Assembly: GCA_964030475.1 (NCBI GenBank)
Contig: CAXIPT010000001.1
Location: 23,976,471 to 24,040,470, forward strand
Direction of reading: 5' to 3'
Source of the DNA: Tethya wilhelma
Lineage: Eukaryota; Porifera; Demospongiae; Tethyida; Tethyidae
Length of the DNA stretch: 64,000 nucleotides
The translations under genes were made by a program, and so were the position numbers. Under the pieces are notes generated by a model. That model was given only the letters and a program-made list of their open reading frames with translations. It searched no databases and was not told the DNA's origin. Below, piece by piece: positions 10,674 to 22,222 of this stretch (position 1 is its first letter; the number at the start of each line of letters is the position of its first letter).

Positions 10674-11560
10674 AAACTACAGGAGCAAGCTTTATTCTCC
10701 TTAAGATTCTGTTTTGATTCTTCTCTGAAATGTTACATTCTCACATTCACTCCGATAAAGCTTCCTTGGTAATGTGGAAAGCATTAGCTCAACATACAAG
10801 GCAGTCCGTGAACAACACACTCTAGCAGTTCACAAGAGCTCTTGTTAGGCTGGTAGATATTCTTGTAGTTATATGCTTTTCTTGCTTGTACCACCACATT
10901 GTAGAGCTATGTTGTTCTAAGTGTATTTGAACTATACTCACTCAGCTATATCCCTTTTGCTTGGAATTTGTTGTAAAATTACGCAAACTCTTAATTCAAA
11001 AATTTCTCAAATAATTATGTCATCATTTTGGTACATGAATTAATTCATTGTTGGCATGTCGGCACCGGATATATCCCATAATGGATTTGAAGTGGTCGGC
11101 ACTTTGATTTATAATGGATTAAGTGGTTCGCCTTTGAAGAAGCTTTGAAGTTAGCTTTCATCAACTTATTTTAGTTTTACAGTAGTGTGTGTGAGTGTGG
11201 GTTGATAAACAAAGACTCCTATGTGCTTGCAGCACTGGTGCTTGCATTTCTGGGTGAATTCTTGGCGATCGAGCTCAAGAGGTATGTACCTGTTGGCATC
11301 CATTGAAGGGGTGTGGTTGAGTTATGACATAGACCAGTGACTGAAAATGTCACAACAGGGTTCAAGAGTTCATAATCTTGTGAATTTCGAGAGTGATCAC
11401 AACCAAAATCGCCGATTTACCGATTTCATCAAGTAAAAGTAGGGTGTCCACGCTAGAAAAGCTACCTCAGCGATTTGGAACTTTGAGTGATTATACATAC
11501 AAAACAACTTAATAGAAGTAACCAGAAAAAATTTTAAGCTTAAATACCAATTACTTTTGC
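10674..11560. other. Intergenic, no gene recognised
   Basis: AT-rich sequence without a supported exon. The left end of the TIR element may extend into this region, since the matching right TIR is cut by the n at 16989. Confidence 0.35.
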
Positions 11561-12115
11561 AAGGAGCAGCCTCCAAAGTCTGACTACATTGTCCGCGCAA
11601 CTACGTGCAGATTGCAATTTTTGGCGTTCTTATTAACGCACGGGTTCAAAGGGGAATTTCAAACTCAGTACACTGCGACAAGAAGTGTAAGTGTGCACAG
11701 AGCTTCTTCACTTCAAGGTAAACAGGTTAGAGTACATTTAGACCTAGTTCTAGCTTCTTAGCTAATCCAAGAGTGCCAATTGTGATGAGATCCTATTGCG
11801 ATGAAATGTGCATGCGGTTATTTGTGGTGCTGAAAAAAAAGAAGTACCAGGGTGTTTGCTCTCCTCACCATATTTTTGTGTAGTAGCATAGTCTATGTAT
11901 CTATGGTAATGAGAAGAAGGGTAACTGCCACTTGTAACCACCTGCTGAAACTGATCTTTCTACACTATGGCATTTTATGTAGTTACCAGCACCAACTTCA
12001 GATCTACCTGCCATTTGTTATCTCAATACAGGCTGCTCAGATGAGTGTACAGCAGTAGAATGTCTGAATTATCTACTACTAATCATGTGACAGCATCCAA
12101 AGGTGATAATTAATG
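11561..12115 (+). repeat. Left terminal inverted repeat, carrying a leader exon
   Basis: It begins AAGGAGCAGCCTCC and matches the reverse complement of 16445-16988. Identity is high over the outer 400 bases and lower inside. The inner end encodes a leader exon (12060-12102) ending in a splice donor, parallel to that in the right TIR. Confidence 0.85.
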
Positions 12116-12338
12116 ACAAATCTATGTACGTGTTTAGTACCATCAGGTTCTCTCCGCAGTGCCAACCATGTCTGATATTGAAGGGTTAAAACTACAAGTT
12201 GAGCATCTAGTGGCTCTTGTTCAAAAGCTAACATCTGAGTTCAGAGCTGTCAAGGCTGAACTAGAAGAGTCAAGAGGCGAATTTAATAGTATTCTTGAAA
12301 CTTTGAAGGATGTTTTAGAAGTGGACACAATGTCATAG
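12060..12338 (+). CDS. Small coiled-coil protein starting in the left TIR
   Basis: Exon 1 is 12060-12102 (ATG at 12060, MSELSTTNHVTASK). A 57-base intron (GTGATA to CCGCAG) joins in phase 1 to 12160-12338, giving 73 residues. The second exon also has its own ATG in good context (ACCATG, 12168), so a 56-residue product is possible. Exon 2 has heptad-like hydrophobic spacing (LKLQVEHLVALVQKL, then VKAELEE) and is predicted to be one helical coiled coil. No family was recognised. It may pair with the coiled coil near residues 225-315 of the large protein of the same element; this is inference. Confidence 0.6.
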
Positions 12339-12390
12339 GTAGAAATAGTATATACAATGGTTGAGTTTATTATTTTTAACGTTAAGCTAG

Positions 12391-15300
12391 CTAACTTAAC
12401 AAAATTATATCTCCATTAAAAAAATCAATTGTCAGGTCAAAACAACATACTTCCTCTTCTCCATCAAATTCAATAACGTGTGTCTTTTCCCTAACTTTAT
12501 AGTCAATTACTGTTCCTGCATACCAAGTAAAGTTCTGTCTTTCATCTTGAAACCTTTGTTTGATTTTTTTCCCCACAAGGGTAGTAGGCTGCTTGAGGAA
12601 GTGAGCAAACTCAGATGGTATATTTGTCTTCTCAATGAAATCGGATAACTCTTGTGTAATGTCAACCAAAGAACGCTGTATACGGTTGGAAGTAAAAGTA
12701 ATCGGTACAGTTTGACCTAGCACTTTTTTCCTAATTCGAACCTGTGTCTTCAGTAAATTTAGCTTTGAAGATCTCTTTCTTGCAGCCGTTAGCTTCTGCT
12801 TATCAAAATTTTCAAGTTCTTGTTTAAGCTCTTCAGACGAAGTGATTAGGTGGAACTGAGAGAGTTTTTGCTTTTCTTCATACAGCCGTTTCTTTGTTTC
12901 TTCTCTCTTAGCATGATCTTTGATCATTGCCTGCTTTCTAAACTCAACTCTAGCAATCTGTTCTTCCCTGTATGTTTGTTTTACTTCTTGTTTCTGCTTC
13001 ACTGCCATGTCAATAACTGCTTCTTGCTCCTTGCTTGAAAGCTGTGAAAGCCATTTCAAGGTTTTATTTCTTTTTAGCTGTACTAAATTTGAACGAGACA
13101 TTTGGTGCAGATTGGGCAGTGCAGTGGTAAGATAATCGTTGAGGCCAAGAATAGACTCACACACATCATTACTAGGTTGTAACTGGCAAAGTACTTTTCT
13201 GACTTCTTGATCTGGATTCCAGTATCTCCCACCAGGCAGTTGATCAGCTGCATATGAGCACAATTTCTGTTGCATTGAAGTGGCTCCTTTGATAAGCAAC
13301 GAATGTAAGTAGCTGGTATCAACTTTCACCTCTTCAAAAAGGGCATCATATACAATTGGTGACTTAAGACGATGATTAAATTTAATATCCTGTTCATATA
13401 GTCTTTTTTCTGAAGAAAACACAGTGTATTTTTGCTGAAAAACAACATCAGGATGTTCTATCACTTCTGATAGATAAAGCTTCAGCTCCAAATAATGTTG
13501 ATTCATTGAAAAGGCAGATAAATCCAACTCCTTTGACTTTGACAGCATGTACAAATCACAATAAATATGATAATACATGAGGCTGTCAGCTTTGAGGTGT
13601 GAGAGTTCAACTGGATCTTGTAATTTTAGAAATACATCTCGTTCCAATTTGTTGCCAGCATCTTTGCCAGTAAATTTCAAGTATTCAATGGCTGCATTTC
13701 TGAGATATAAAGTCTTACATGCATTAGCAGCTGAGACAAAGTATCTGCTCCCAACCTGTCTATGAAGTCGTACATTCAAACAATTACGGAAGTAGGTTTG
13801 TTGTTCACCAGATGTAGAAGAAACTTTCATTTCAAGAAATTCAGGAAATGATACAACTCCTACACAATACTCTGGAACCCCTGATTTTCCAAAGAGTTTG
13901 CAGAACTCATGGACCAGGGTATCTACCCTATGATATCGTTTTTCACCATCATCTTCATCTACAAGACCATCAAGAAAAGATTTTCTTAAATTGACTCCTA
14001 AATGCATTGAACAAAATGTTTCTATTAAGTCAATAGTCTCCACAGTCGCCGGTCCAAATTTTTGGACATCATTTTCTCGGCACTCTTCTATAAGCTTGTT
14101 GACTCGCTTCTGAGTAGCTGCAGAGTCAGATGTAGATGACACAACTAGTGACCAGTTTATGGAATCAGGGTTAGGTAATCCTAACATTTTAGCTGTATGT
14201 CTCAAATGTTCAAACTCCCTAGAAATGTCACTGATGGCACTATCTGCAGAACCATCTTGTAATTCATTTACACCTAAAACCAGGCCACTTGCTACTACTC
14301 CACCCAGCTTCTTCTGGTTCTTTGTGGTGCCATCTGTATAGAGATGTAGCCCTTTAGTACTAGATAGTTCTGAAATCATTGTTGCTTTATGAGCATCACA
14401 TATAGTTTTTAGTTCTTCTTTTCTCATATAACTTGCACATGATCGTTTTGGTAGTTTCAATTTGTCAACATTTTCAGATGGATTAAAACAAGTTAAAACA
14501 TGTCGTATAATGTCAGTGACTTTGGAAACGGGCACTTGCTCTGCCAGTAAACTGTAATATAGCTTTCTTATTTCCGGATTATACTTTCTTGAATTTCCTA
14601 CAATGGATTGTAAGGTACTCTCTACTGCGATATCTACATTACTCTCAGATGAATCACAGCTGTCAAAATCAGTTGAATCTGCTGTCTCCAGCAGGTCTAC
14701 TTGTAAGTTTACACATTCATCTTTTAGAGAAATATTTTCACTCTTCAACTGAGTAATTCTTTGTCTAGCAGCTTTCAATCTTTGATTCAAGACAGTGTTC
14801 TGGTTAGTAATGTCTCGTAACGCAGATTTTGTACTCTTCAGTTTACTTTTCGTCTTAACAAACTTGTTTCTAAGATCAGTACATTCTGTATTTAACTCTT
14901 CTAGTTGCCCAGTAATTTTCTGAAAATCGGTAGAGATACTTTTGGCTGGTTGCAAATCATATATCATAAGCTTGTGTGAAGAGTGTTCAGATGAGATAAT
15001 TCTTTCAACAAAACGATATATGTTGTCTGGTCTAATCCCTTTCTCCTTTAGACCAGAATCAATACCACAGTACAGCCTACCAATTGCTGTTTTTGAAGCC
15101 TGGAAGTGTTGTTTTAAGTACTGATGCAGTACCCTATAAAATGAAATTGTAGGTATTCTGTCCCCCAACCTCCAAGATGGTGGTTTTCGGGCTTCCACTT
15201 CGCTCATGGACAGCAAAAGTATTTCTTTTGTAAGCCCTAGGGTAACCAACTCGTCTGGATACAAGTCCTCAGTTTCTAAATATAATTATAACACAGATGC

Positions 15301-16497
15301 AAAGTAATTAGAACGAACCAATATAACTTTCCTATGGATGCATGGATACTGTAACAATGCTCTATATCCGAATGCAAATTATACCAATCTTGTTGCTATT
15401 ACATAGGCAATAGCAAACAGGGTAGTTAAATTGCATACCTCTTACTATGGTAGTTCTAACCCGGGGTTGCCAGATTCTTTGGCGGTAGGAACGCAATGGT
15501 GATCCATGTAATCTAAGTGTTCCATTCAGAGCTGGCCTTGTAGGGGCCACAATTCTAGTGATGCTGTCTAAAAGACGACCAGGCCGCTTAACCGAAATAG
15601 AGGGATAACGTTTTGCTATTTCAGCACATAAGCGATCCTGGTCACCTTTAAATGAACCGTATAAGTCTATCAACACACCATAGGTTGGAAGTGCACCTGC
15701 ACGTATGCATGAATGTTTACTCATGAGTAGTACTGAAATTTGAAACTACAATCTTGTAATTTGATTACACTGGTAGGTAGTAGTATACAATAGTAGCCAG
15801 GCCCCTCCCTAAGCTTTTTTTTTTTTGCAAAAAATGCACAACAGAAGGCCTGGTTGCCAATCTCACTGAGTGAGGAAAAGAGAGTGGTATATAGACTGAT
15901 TGTACCCACGCAAGAAAGCATGATGACGTTGCTAGTGCTCATGTGTAATAGCTTTGAATGACTCTTGCTCAAGATTTGGCAGCAGAAAATATTATTATAG
16001 CCAGCAGAATTTAAACCAGGTACAAAATTACTTGTATTAGCAGAGTAATTCGTAGTCAACGGATTAAAAAGCAACTCAAAAGCCCTTAACATTGAACTAC
16101 TTCTAAACACAACAAGCCTACTAGTTAACTACTTTCTTTTTTTACTTACCTGACCCTCCTGTCTCAATCTCATAAACTGGTAAAATCCTTTTGAAAGCTG
16201 TTGGCAAAACCCCGGGAAAGAGCACACACTCTATATGTTGTATTCTCCAATGGCATCTCTCACATGAAATTGGCAACCAGGCTCCCCCTTTCCTTTCTGT
16301 ATTATCTAGGGGGGGGGAGCTTGGGAACGAGGCTAGAGAGTACTGATTAATTATTCAGTACTAAGTATGCAAACCACAGTATAATCCTGACTCACTTTAA
16401 AACTGCTAGCATTTGACTATATATTATATATACCTTGAAAAGTATGTGAATTGTCACTTTTGGTTGGTGTCACATGATTAGCAGACAATTCTGACAT
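12391..16497 (-). CDS. DDE-type transposase, 1080 residues, superfamily not recognised
   Basis: Three exons, all phase 1: 16434-16497 (MSELSANHVT leader inside the right TIR), 15439-15732 and 12391-15275. Exon 3 alone is 961 codons without interruption. In full-length numbering, residues 225-315 are coiled coil. Candidate catalytic residues are Asp434 (LHLYTDGTT), Asp503 (SSTSDSAA), with CSMH at 541-544, and Glu826 (NDVCESILGLND). The C-terminal third is charged and helical, and the last 80 residues resemble a small Tudor-like barrel (FTWYAGTVIDYK, HVIEFDGEEE). The order Asp, Asp, CxxH-like motif, Glu before a helical tail is that of RNase H-like transposases. I could not place it in hAT, Kolobok, Zisupton or another named family. 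The gene lies inside long TIRs, which supports a transposase role. Confidence 0.7.
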
Positions 16498-16988
16498 TCT
16501 TTATACTCATCTGAGCCTGTATTGAGGTAAACATACATCACAAAATTGCAGGTAGAGTTGGTGTAACTGCATAAAATGCCATAGTGTAGAAAGATCAGTT
16601 TCAGCAGGTGGTTACAAGTGGCAGTTACCCTTCTTCTCATTACCATAGATACATAGACTATGCTACTACACAAAAATATGGTGAGGAGAGCAAACACCCT
16701 GGTACTTCTTTTTTTTCAGCACCACAAATAACCGCATGCACATTTCATCGCAATAGGATCTCATCACAATTGGCGCTCTTGGATTAGCTAAGAAGCTAGA
16801 ACTAGGTCTAAATGTGCTCTAACCTGTTTACCTTGAAGTGAAGAAGCTCTGTGCACACTTACACTTCTTGTCGCAGTGTACTGAGTTTGAAATTCCCCTT
16901 TGAACCCGTGCGTTAATAAGAACGCCAAAAATTGCAATCTGCACGTAGTTGCGCGGACAATGTAGTCAGACTTTGGAGGCTGCTCCTT
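16445..16988 (-). repeat. Right terminal inverted repeat, carrying a leader exon
   Basis: This is the inverted partner of 11561-12115, ending at the n at 16989. It contains the ATG and first exon (16434-16497) of the large protein; the exon runs just past the inner edge of the repeat. Confidence 0.85.
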
Positions 16989-17289
16989 NTTTTTTCCAGC
17001 TTGAAGAGCAGCACTGCAAAAGCGCTTGCATGCAGGAATAGCCTAAGCCTCCCTGCATCTCTATAGCTAGCGTCAAGCTTCTCCTGCTAAGCACTAAGAA
17101 AAAAACGTGAGTTTAAAACCAAAGGTCACGATCTCGCCGCAATCGCGACCTTTGAACTCTGAAGCTTATATCTCCCCTCCCACTAATCAGACCTGACTCT
17201 TACTTAGTATTTTAGTAGAGCACTTCCTTACCTAACTGCACAGCAAGTCTAAAGCTAATAGCTCAAACGCTATGGCTATAAAATAAAAA
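16989..17289. other. Upstream region of the helicase remnant
   Basis: It begins with the single n join. A short inverted repeat (AAAGGTCACGA and TCGCGACCTTT) is centred near 17140. No exon was supported. Confidence 0.35.
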
Positions 17290-17794
17290 ATGCGAAAAAT
17301 TGCAGATTATGCGATCGTAGAATACGCGCATGCGACTTTTGGCGCTGTCGGCCCTGAACAGTTAAGCAGGCTAGGCTACACTCTCAGAGAAAAGCGGAAG
17401 GACGTTATTGCTACATTTTGCCGTGGGCGAGATGTCTTTGTTAATTTACCAACTGGGTATGGGAAAAGTCTCTGTTACAGTTGTCTACCATGGACTAATG
17501 ACATACTCAAAAGACGGGAAATTCCCAAATCAATCATTATCGTTGTTTCTCCTCTGATCACATTGATGGTCGATCAGGTGGCAAAGCTGAATCAAAAGAA
17601 TCTGAAATCTGTTTATATCAATCTGGCTCAGTCTGATGAAGAAAGTAATACTAGTTTATGACATGAAGGTAGATACCAGATTGTATTTTAGGGTCCTGAG
17701 AGTCTCGTGACAGTTAAATTGTGGCGAGAGATGATTTTATTAGAAAGAATGTTGTGGCGTTTGTAGTCGACGAAGTACACTGTGTCACAAAATG
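17290..17794 (+). pseudogene. RecQ-like DEAD/DEAH helicase, 5' fragment with stops
   Basis: The open frame 17290-17661 encodes RecQ-like motif 0/I (CRGRDVFVNLPTGYGKSLCY, Walker A lysine at residue 59) and motif Ia (VVSPLITLMVDQV). The same frame continues past TGA (17659-17661) and a TAG about 30 bases later. It then encodes GPESL and motif II DEVHC, and ends at a plausible donor AAATG|GTAAGC (17794). The C-terminal helicase half was not found downstream. RecQ-family helicases unwind DNA 3'-5'. Two in-frame stops and lack of the second RecA domain mark this as a broken copy. Confidence 0.75.
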
Positions 17795-18576
17795 GTAAGC
17801 TTATGCACGAATTGCTAAAATTAATATTATAATGAAGTATTTCTAGTGATTGTGTACATTTGGAATTATGTACAGTGCAGAGACCAAAATTCATGATTTT
17901 GTGTTTATCTCAACATAACTTCCAGACCTTAAAGGCTTACCATCTAGTAATGGTACATATGTGTAGGGTGATCACTTGTGAAGCTTCTGTGAGTGAGCGG
18001 GTCTGGTCACGTGATTGTGGGAGGGCGTGGCTCACCGTTTGCAAAGAACGGTAAGGAAAAAACGTTAGGGATAAGATTGGACAAACTACTGGGAGTTAAG
18101 AGTCCAGATTTTATAGGGAGTTAGAGGCTGCATTGATGAATATATGTTCCAAATCAGAGCTCTTAACCAATGAGTATAAGCAAGAAATGCTTGCATAAAG
18201 CCAAAAAATATGCGGAATTTAGTGCAAAAAAGTTAGGGATAGAAAATATAGCTTCCAGTGCGAGTTAAGGTCCCAGATTTGATCTGTAGATAGACAAAGA
18301 AATGACTTAGCATTGTACGAAGTTTGATAGAGCAGGCCCTTGGCATTTGTCCAAACCGTTGCATTTTGTTAGCTAAAAGAGCATTTTTAGAGCATTTTTG
18401 CAAAATTCTGCAGATTTATGGCTTCGCAAAATAACTACAGTGATACGGTGAAATTTTGATTTTCAAAAACGCTTGAAACCACCCAAATTCTGCTTGTTAG
18501 CAACAAATTTATTGATTTCATGCACTTTTGACTGTGTGCAAAGATTTTTAAGAATTTTGGTCATTGCACTGTATAA
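17795..18576. other. No gene recognised downstream of the helicase remnant
   Basis: It contains two related GTTAGGGATA...GAGTTAAG segments (near 18064 and 18232) that look like a degraded direct repeat. No exon was supported. Confidence 0.35.
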
Positions 18577-18765
18577 CAAGTGAAAAAAACATTAAAAATG
18601 TAGGAATGGCCAAATCATAAAAAAGAAAGCAAACAAGATGGAATGGCTGTTTGAGTGTGTGCAGAATCATTCCTGTGTGGGCTGCATGTAGTACTCTCTT
18701 CCCATGGTGGGTCCCTCATGTTGCCCATAGGAATAATTCTTTACACACTCAAACAGCCATTCCAT
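18577..18765. mobile_element. Palindromic MITE copy cut by the assembly gap
   Basis: It matches the MITE at 24325-24575: a left arm with GGAATGGCTGTTTGAGTGTG, a loop containing GGGCTGCATGTAGTACTC, and the start of the right arm. It stops at the N run. Confidence 0.8.
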
Positions 18766-19240
18766 NNNNNNNNNNNNNNNNNNNNNNNNNNNNNNNNNNN
18801 NNNNNNNNNNNNNNNNNNNNNNNNNNNNNNNNNNNNNNNNNNNNNNNNNNNNNNNNNNNNNNNNNNNNNNNNNNNNNNNNNNNNNNNNNNNNNNNNNNNN
18901 NNNNNNNNNNNNNNNNNNNNNNNNNNNNNNNNNNNNNNNNNNNNNNNNNNNNNNNNNNNNNNNNNNNNNNNNNNNNNNNNNNNNNNNNNNNNNNNNNNNN
19001 NNNNNNNNNNNNNNNNNNNNNNNNNNNNNNNNNNNNNNNNNNNNNNNNNNNNNNNNNNNNNNNNNNNNNNNNNNNNNNNNNNNNNNNNNNNNNNNNNNNN
19101 NNNNNNNNNNNNNNNNNNNNNNNNNNNNNNNNNNNNNNNNNNNNNNNNNNNNNNNNNNNNNNNNNNNNNNNNNNNNNNNNNNNNNNNNNNNNNNNNNNNN
19201 NNNNNNNNNNNNNNNNNNNNNNNNNNNNNNNNNNNNNNNN
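18766..19240. other. Assembly gap of 475 N
   Basis: Run of N. ORFs drawn across it are not real. Confidence 0.99.
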
Positions 19241-19479
19241 TCATCACAAATAAGCCTAAACAAAAACTAGAAAGCTTTGAAACTGAGAGTATAAATTCAT
19301 GTACTTCAATGTAGCCATCTTCTTGTAGAGTTCAAAGGTCATTATCCACGTGGCATTATTATGCGCATGCGCATTAGCCTCCTCCACTTAATGTAGTGCT
19401 GCTACTCAAGCTTTTTGTAAAGACTAACCAGTCTATAATATTTTCCACACTATAGTGTTGAAAAAAGTGAATGAACAAG

Positions 19480-19865
19480 TAGTAAAAATTTCAAAAAAAT
19501 AAGTAGTGTAGGAATGGGCAGTGCGGTAAAAAGTATTGGAACAAGGCATGTCTCAATTTCGGCACATGACTACTTCATTTTTTATACCCAACTCTTGGCT
19601 AACAGTCCAGTTTAAGTTACCTGTCTGTTATAGTTTGCTCCACTGCTTAGTCTACTGATTAGTAGGAATTTGAACCAATACAATAAGCTACCGCACTATT
19701 GTACAGATCGTTGCATTTACGACACTTAGCAGGATCCTAAGGAAGGATCAACTGACAAGAATAAAAATGAAGTAGTCATGTGCTGAAATTGAGACATGCC
19801 TTGTTCCAATACTTTTTACCGCACTGCCCATTCCTACACTACTTATTTTTTTGAAATTTTTACTA
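19480..19865. mobile_element. MITE with about 105-bp TIRs
   Basis: The arms 19480-19590 and 19755-19865 are inverted copies, with GTAGTGTAGGAATGGGCAGT and GTCTCAATTTCGGCACATGA-type cores. A second copy lies at 28988-29369 and a diverged one at about 35565-35940. It is non-coding. Confidence 0.8.
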
Positions 19866-21064
19866 TATATTATATGCTTACATAGAAAGCAGGCCAACTC
19901 CTGCCTGTCTTGCCAAACAACACTGACTAACAGTAACAGCAGCTATGACTGAATCTCTGTGCTTCCATTCCACAAAAAAAATTCTAGATAACGCACACCA
20001 AATCAGTAGGCGTGGCCTCGAAGCTAAGCGCTAAAAGAAGCACAAAAGCCTCAAATCTCAGCAACTACAGTGTTTTGGACAGCAAAAAATATATGTTTAC
20101 AAGATCATTCAGAGTTATGAACGTAAGTACCATCGATTTTGTCGCTAGAGCTGCCTTTCTTGAGATTTCGATGGAACAGACAGACAGACAGACAGACAAA
20201 ACGACTACCGTAATCCTCTGCACGTGCTACGCACGCGCCGAGGCTTAATGAAATGAAAATGAAGTATTCATGTACCGAAATTGTGATATGCCTAGTTTCC
20301 TTACTTTTAAAGCACTGAGGCGCCCATTCCTATACTACTAATTATTACAAAATTTACTTGTCTACCCATCAACTCACCATCATCATCGTCTATGAATAAT
20401 GTAGCTTCGTCAGGACTGATTTGGACATTTGGTTGGTCTCCATCAACAGGTTCCAGTGACAGAGTGGAGAGGAAATCTTCATCGTTCTCCAGTACTTCAT
20501 CATTTATTATGACAACTTGTATCACTCTACGAGTGTTACTGGCATTAAAGACTAAGGTCTGATTCAGAGGTTGATAGTCATCACGTGCTGAAAAATTTGT
20601 AAAAAAATTTAATCTACTAAAAAATTTGGTTTCACAATCCTTACATCTAGCAGTTCCATCCATGGTTGCTATCCTAACTTCAACAGCTGTTGACAGATCT
20701 CCATTCAAAACAGCTACTCCAACTTCTATCACTCCATCACTTTCTCTGGCTGAATATCTTGTCTCCTCGAATCCAATTGTGACAGCTGAATCAAAAGAAT
20801 TGTACCATAAAATCTTTTCTAGAACAGCTTTTTACTCACCATCATCATCTGCGATACTAATAACAGCTCTTGGTGGGTCTAGTGTTACTGCTGGCTCTCC
20901 TTCAACACTGATGGTGGCTTCAAACTCTTCTAGGCCTTCAAGCAAGTCATCATCCTCAAGTGGAATCTCAACACATTGTCTGTCTGTTCCACTATTAAAG
21001 GTCAACAGTTCACTAAGGCTTGTATAGTCGTCTGGAGCTATTAAAGACAGTTGGATTAATACAT
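19865..21064 (-). repeat. Inverted duplicate of 29918-31117
   Basis: Exon boundaries and flanking repeat sequence in this segment pair with 29918-31117 at a constant coordinate sum of 50982, so there are no net indels over 1.2 kb. Identity is near complete. It contains Calx-beta exons B, C and D plus a GACA-repeat-containing non-coding segment (20012-20340). Confidence 0.85.
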
Positions 21065-21568
21065 ATACACTAAAATTATGTATACTCTTACCAATAGCAG
21101 AGAGGTCTCCAGTGTTGAATTCAACAATCACATCTCTCTCCAACTCTCCCTCTAGTAGTCTAGCACACACTTCTACAGATCCTTGGTTCTCCATGGCAGG
21201 ATAGGTCTCCATCTCAAATCCAATGGTCACTCCATCATTGTCAATGATGGTTACCACTGATGTGGGAGGCATGAACGACACATCAGGATCATCACTGGTT
21301 ACTACAACTGTAAAATTTTCTGGATTTTCTAGGATAATGTCATCTTCAATTGGAATATCTATACAGGCTCGACTATTTGATGGATCAAAACTTAGTTCCA
21401 CTCTGAATGCACCATAGTCATTTGGTGATACAGCACTGTCATCTATGTTGGTCAGCTCAAATGTAACAGCCCTCTCCAGAGTACCTTCAACCAAGACAGC
21501 ACACACTTCAAGAGGGCCATCTTCTTCCCTCACAGTGTAGTTGGGAAGCTCAATGCCAACAGTCACTC
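20378..21568 (-). CDS. Calx-beta unit M1 (exons A-D, inverted block)
   Basis: Exons, in coding order: A 21092-21568, B 20840-21037, C 20645-20785, D 20378-20587 (477, 198, 141 and 210 nt). They encode three Calx-beta domains in the same arrangement as the plus-strand units. B, C and D are nearly identical to those at 29945-30604. The block is opposite in orientation to the rest of the array. Confidence 0.85.
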
Positions 21569-22222
21569 CTAAAAAGTGTAGTTTGGGATATATGTAGGGG
21601 AATTATACAGCTTATCTGTGAAAGTATAAACATTATTTGATGAGAGACATCTGAGACAGTTAAACTAAGCAGAACCTTTCCATTATACAGTATATAGTAT
21701 AGTTGCTACATGTATAAGTTGTCTTTATTTTTTACTGTAAAATGGATTTGACTAAGCTTTTCATGTCATAGAGCCAAGCGACAATCAAGCTAACTGCTGA
21801 AATCCTTCTTGCATTTAGTGAAGCTTCTGCCAGTGTAAAAAAAAAAAAACAACAACTAAGGAAGAGTCTAATGCACTACAATATTGCTGAGCAACTAAAG
21901 TTATTTCTCTATATAGCCAGGCAACAAATCTATCAAAAAGAATGCTATCGCTTAAAAGCCTTAGTACCTCTGCTAGTACCTACTTAGCAAGTTTCAACCT
22001 TGTTACATAAAGGACGTAAAGGACTGGAGAAATCATTGTTCGAACTTTTCAATTGGGATCGTGCCAGCACATATTTTAATACTTATATGGAGAATAAATT
22101 TTGGCGATTTAATTTTGGCTATTTAGAAAAATAATTAAGCTATTTTGCCAAACCAAACATCCTGGCAAAAACTTGCGAAAATACAGTATAAAATAATTTA
22201 TCTCTATTTACAATCAACACAC
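21569..22222. other. Unit-linking intron of the inverted block
   Basis: Reverse-complement homologue of the introns at 37217-38038 and 41161-41789, recognisable by the shared GCAAAATAGCTTAATTTTTC and CTGGCAGAAGCTTCACTAAA segments. No exon present. Confidence 0.7.

Larger units (their letters stand above)
11561..16988. mobile_element. DNA transposon with over 500-bp TIRs and two convergent genes
   Basis: The left arm 11561-12115 is an inverted copy of 16445-16988. Inside are a 1080-residue DDE-type protein read leftward from the right TIR and a 73-residue coiled-coil protein read rightward from the left TIR. Their stop codons are 52 bases apart (12338 and 12391). The right TIR is cut by the n at 16989, so the true termini and target duplication cannot be read. 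I do not recognise the superfamily. Both ORFs are uninterrupted, which suggests recent activity. Confidence 0.8.

Noticed and set aside
11852..12058. ORF MFALLTIFLCSS inside the left TIR, repeated in the right TIR (16470-16697)
   Set aside because: It occurs in both TIRs only because they are copies, with different C-terminal ends. It lies upstream of the leader ATG in the likely promoter or 5' UTR.
20012..20248. 78-codon ORF MASKLSAKRSTK, also at 30734-30970
   Set aside because: It lies in the repeated non-coding segment with a GACA tract, between Calx-beta units. It has no splice context or domain.
21223..21417. Recurrent 64-codon antisense ORF MVTPSLSMMVTTDVGG in every A exon
   Set aside because: Antisense shadow of the conserved A exon. 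It recurs only because the exon does.
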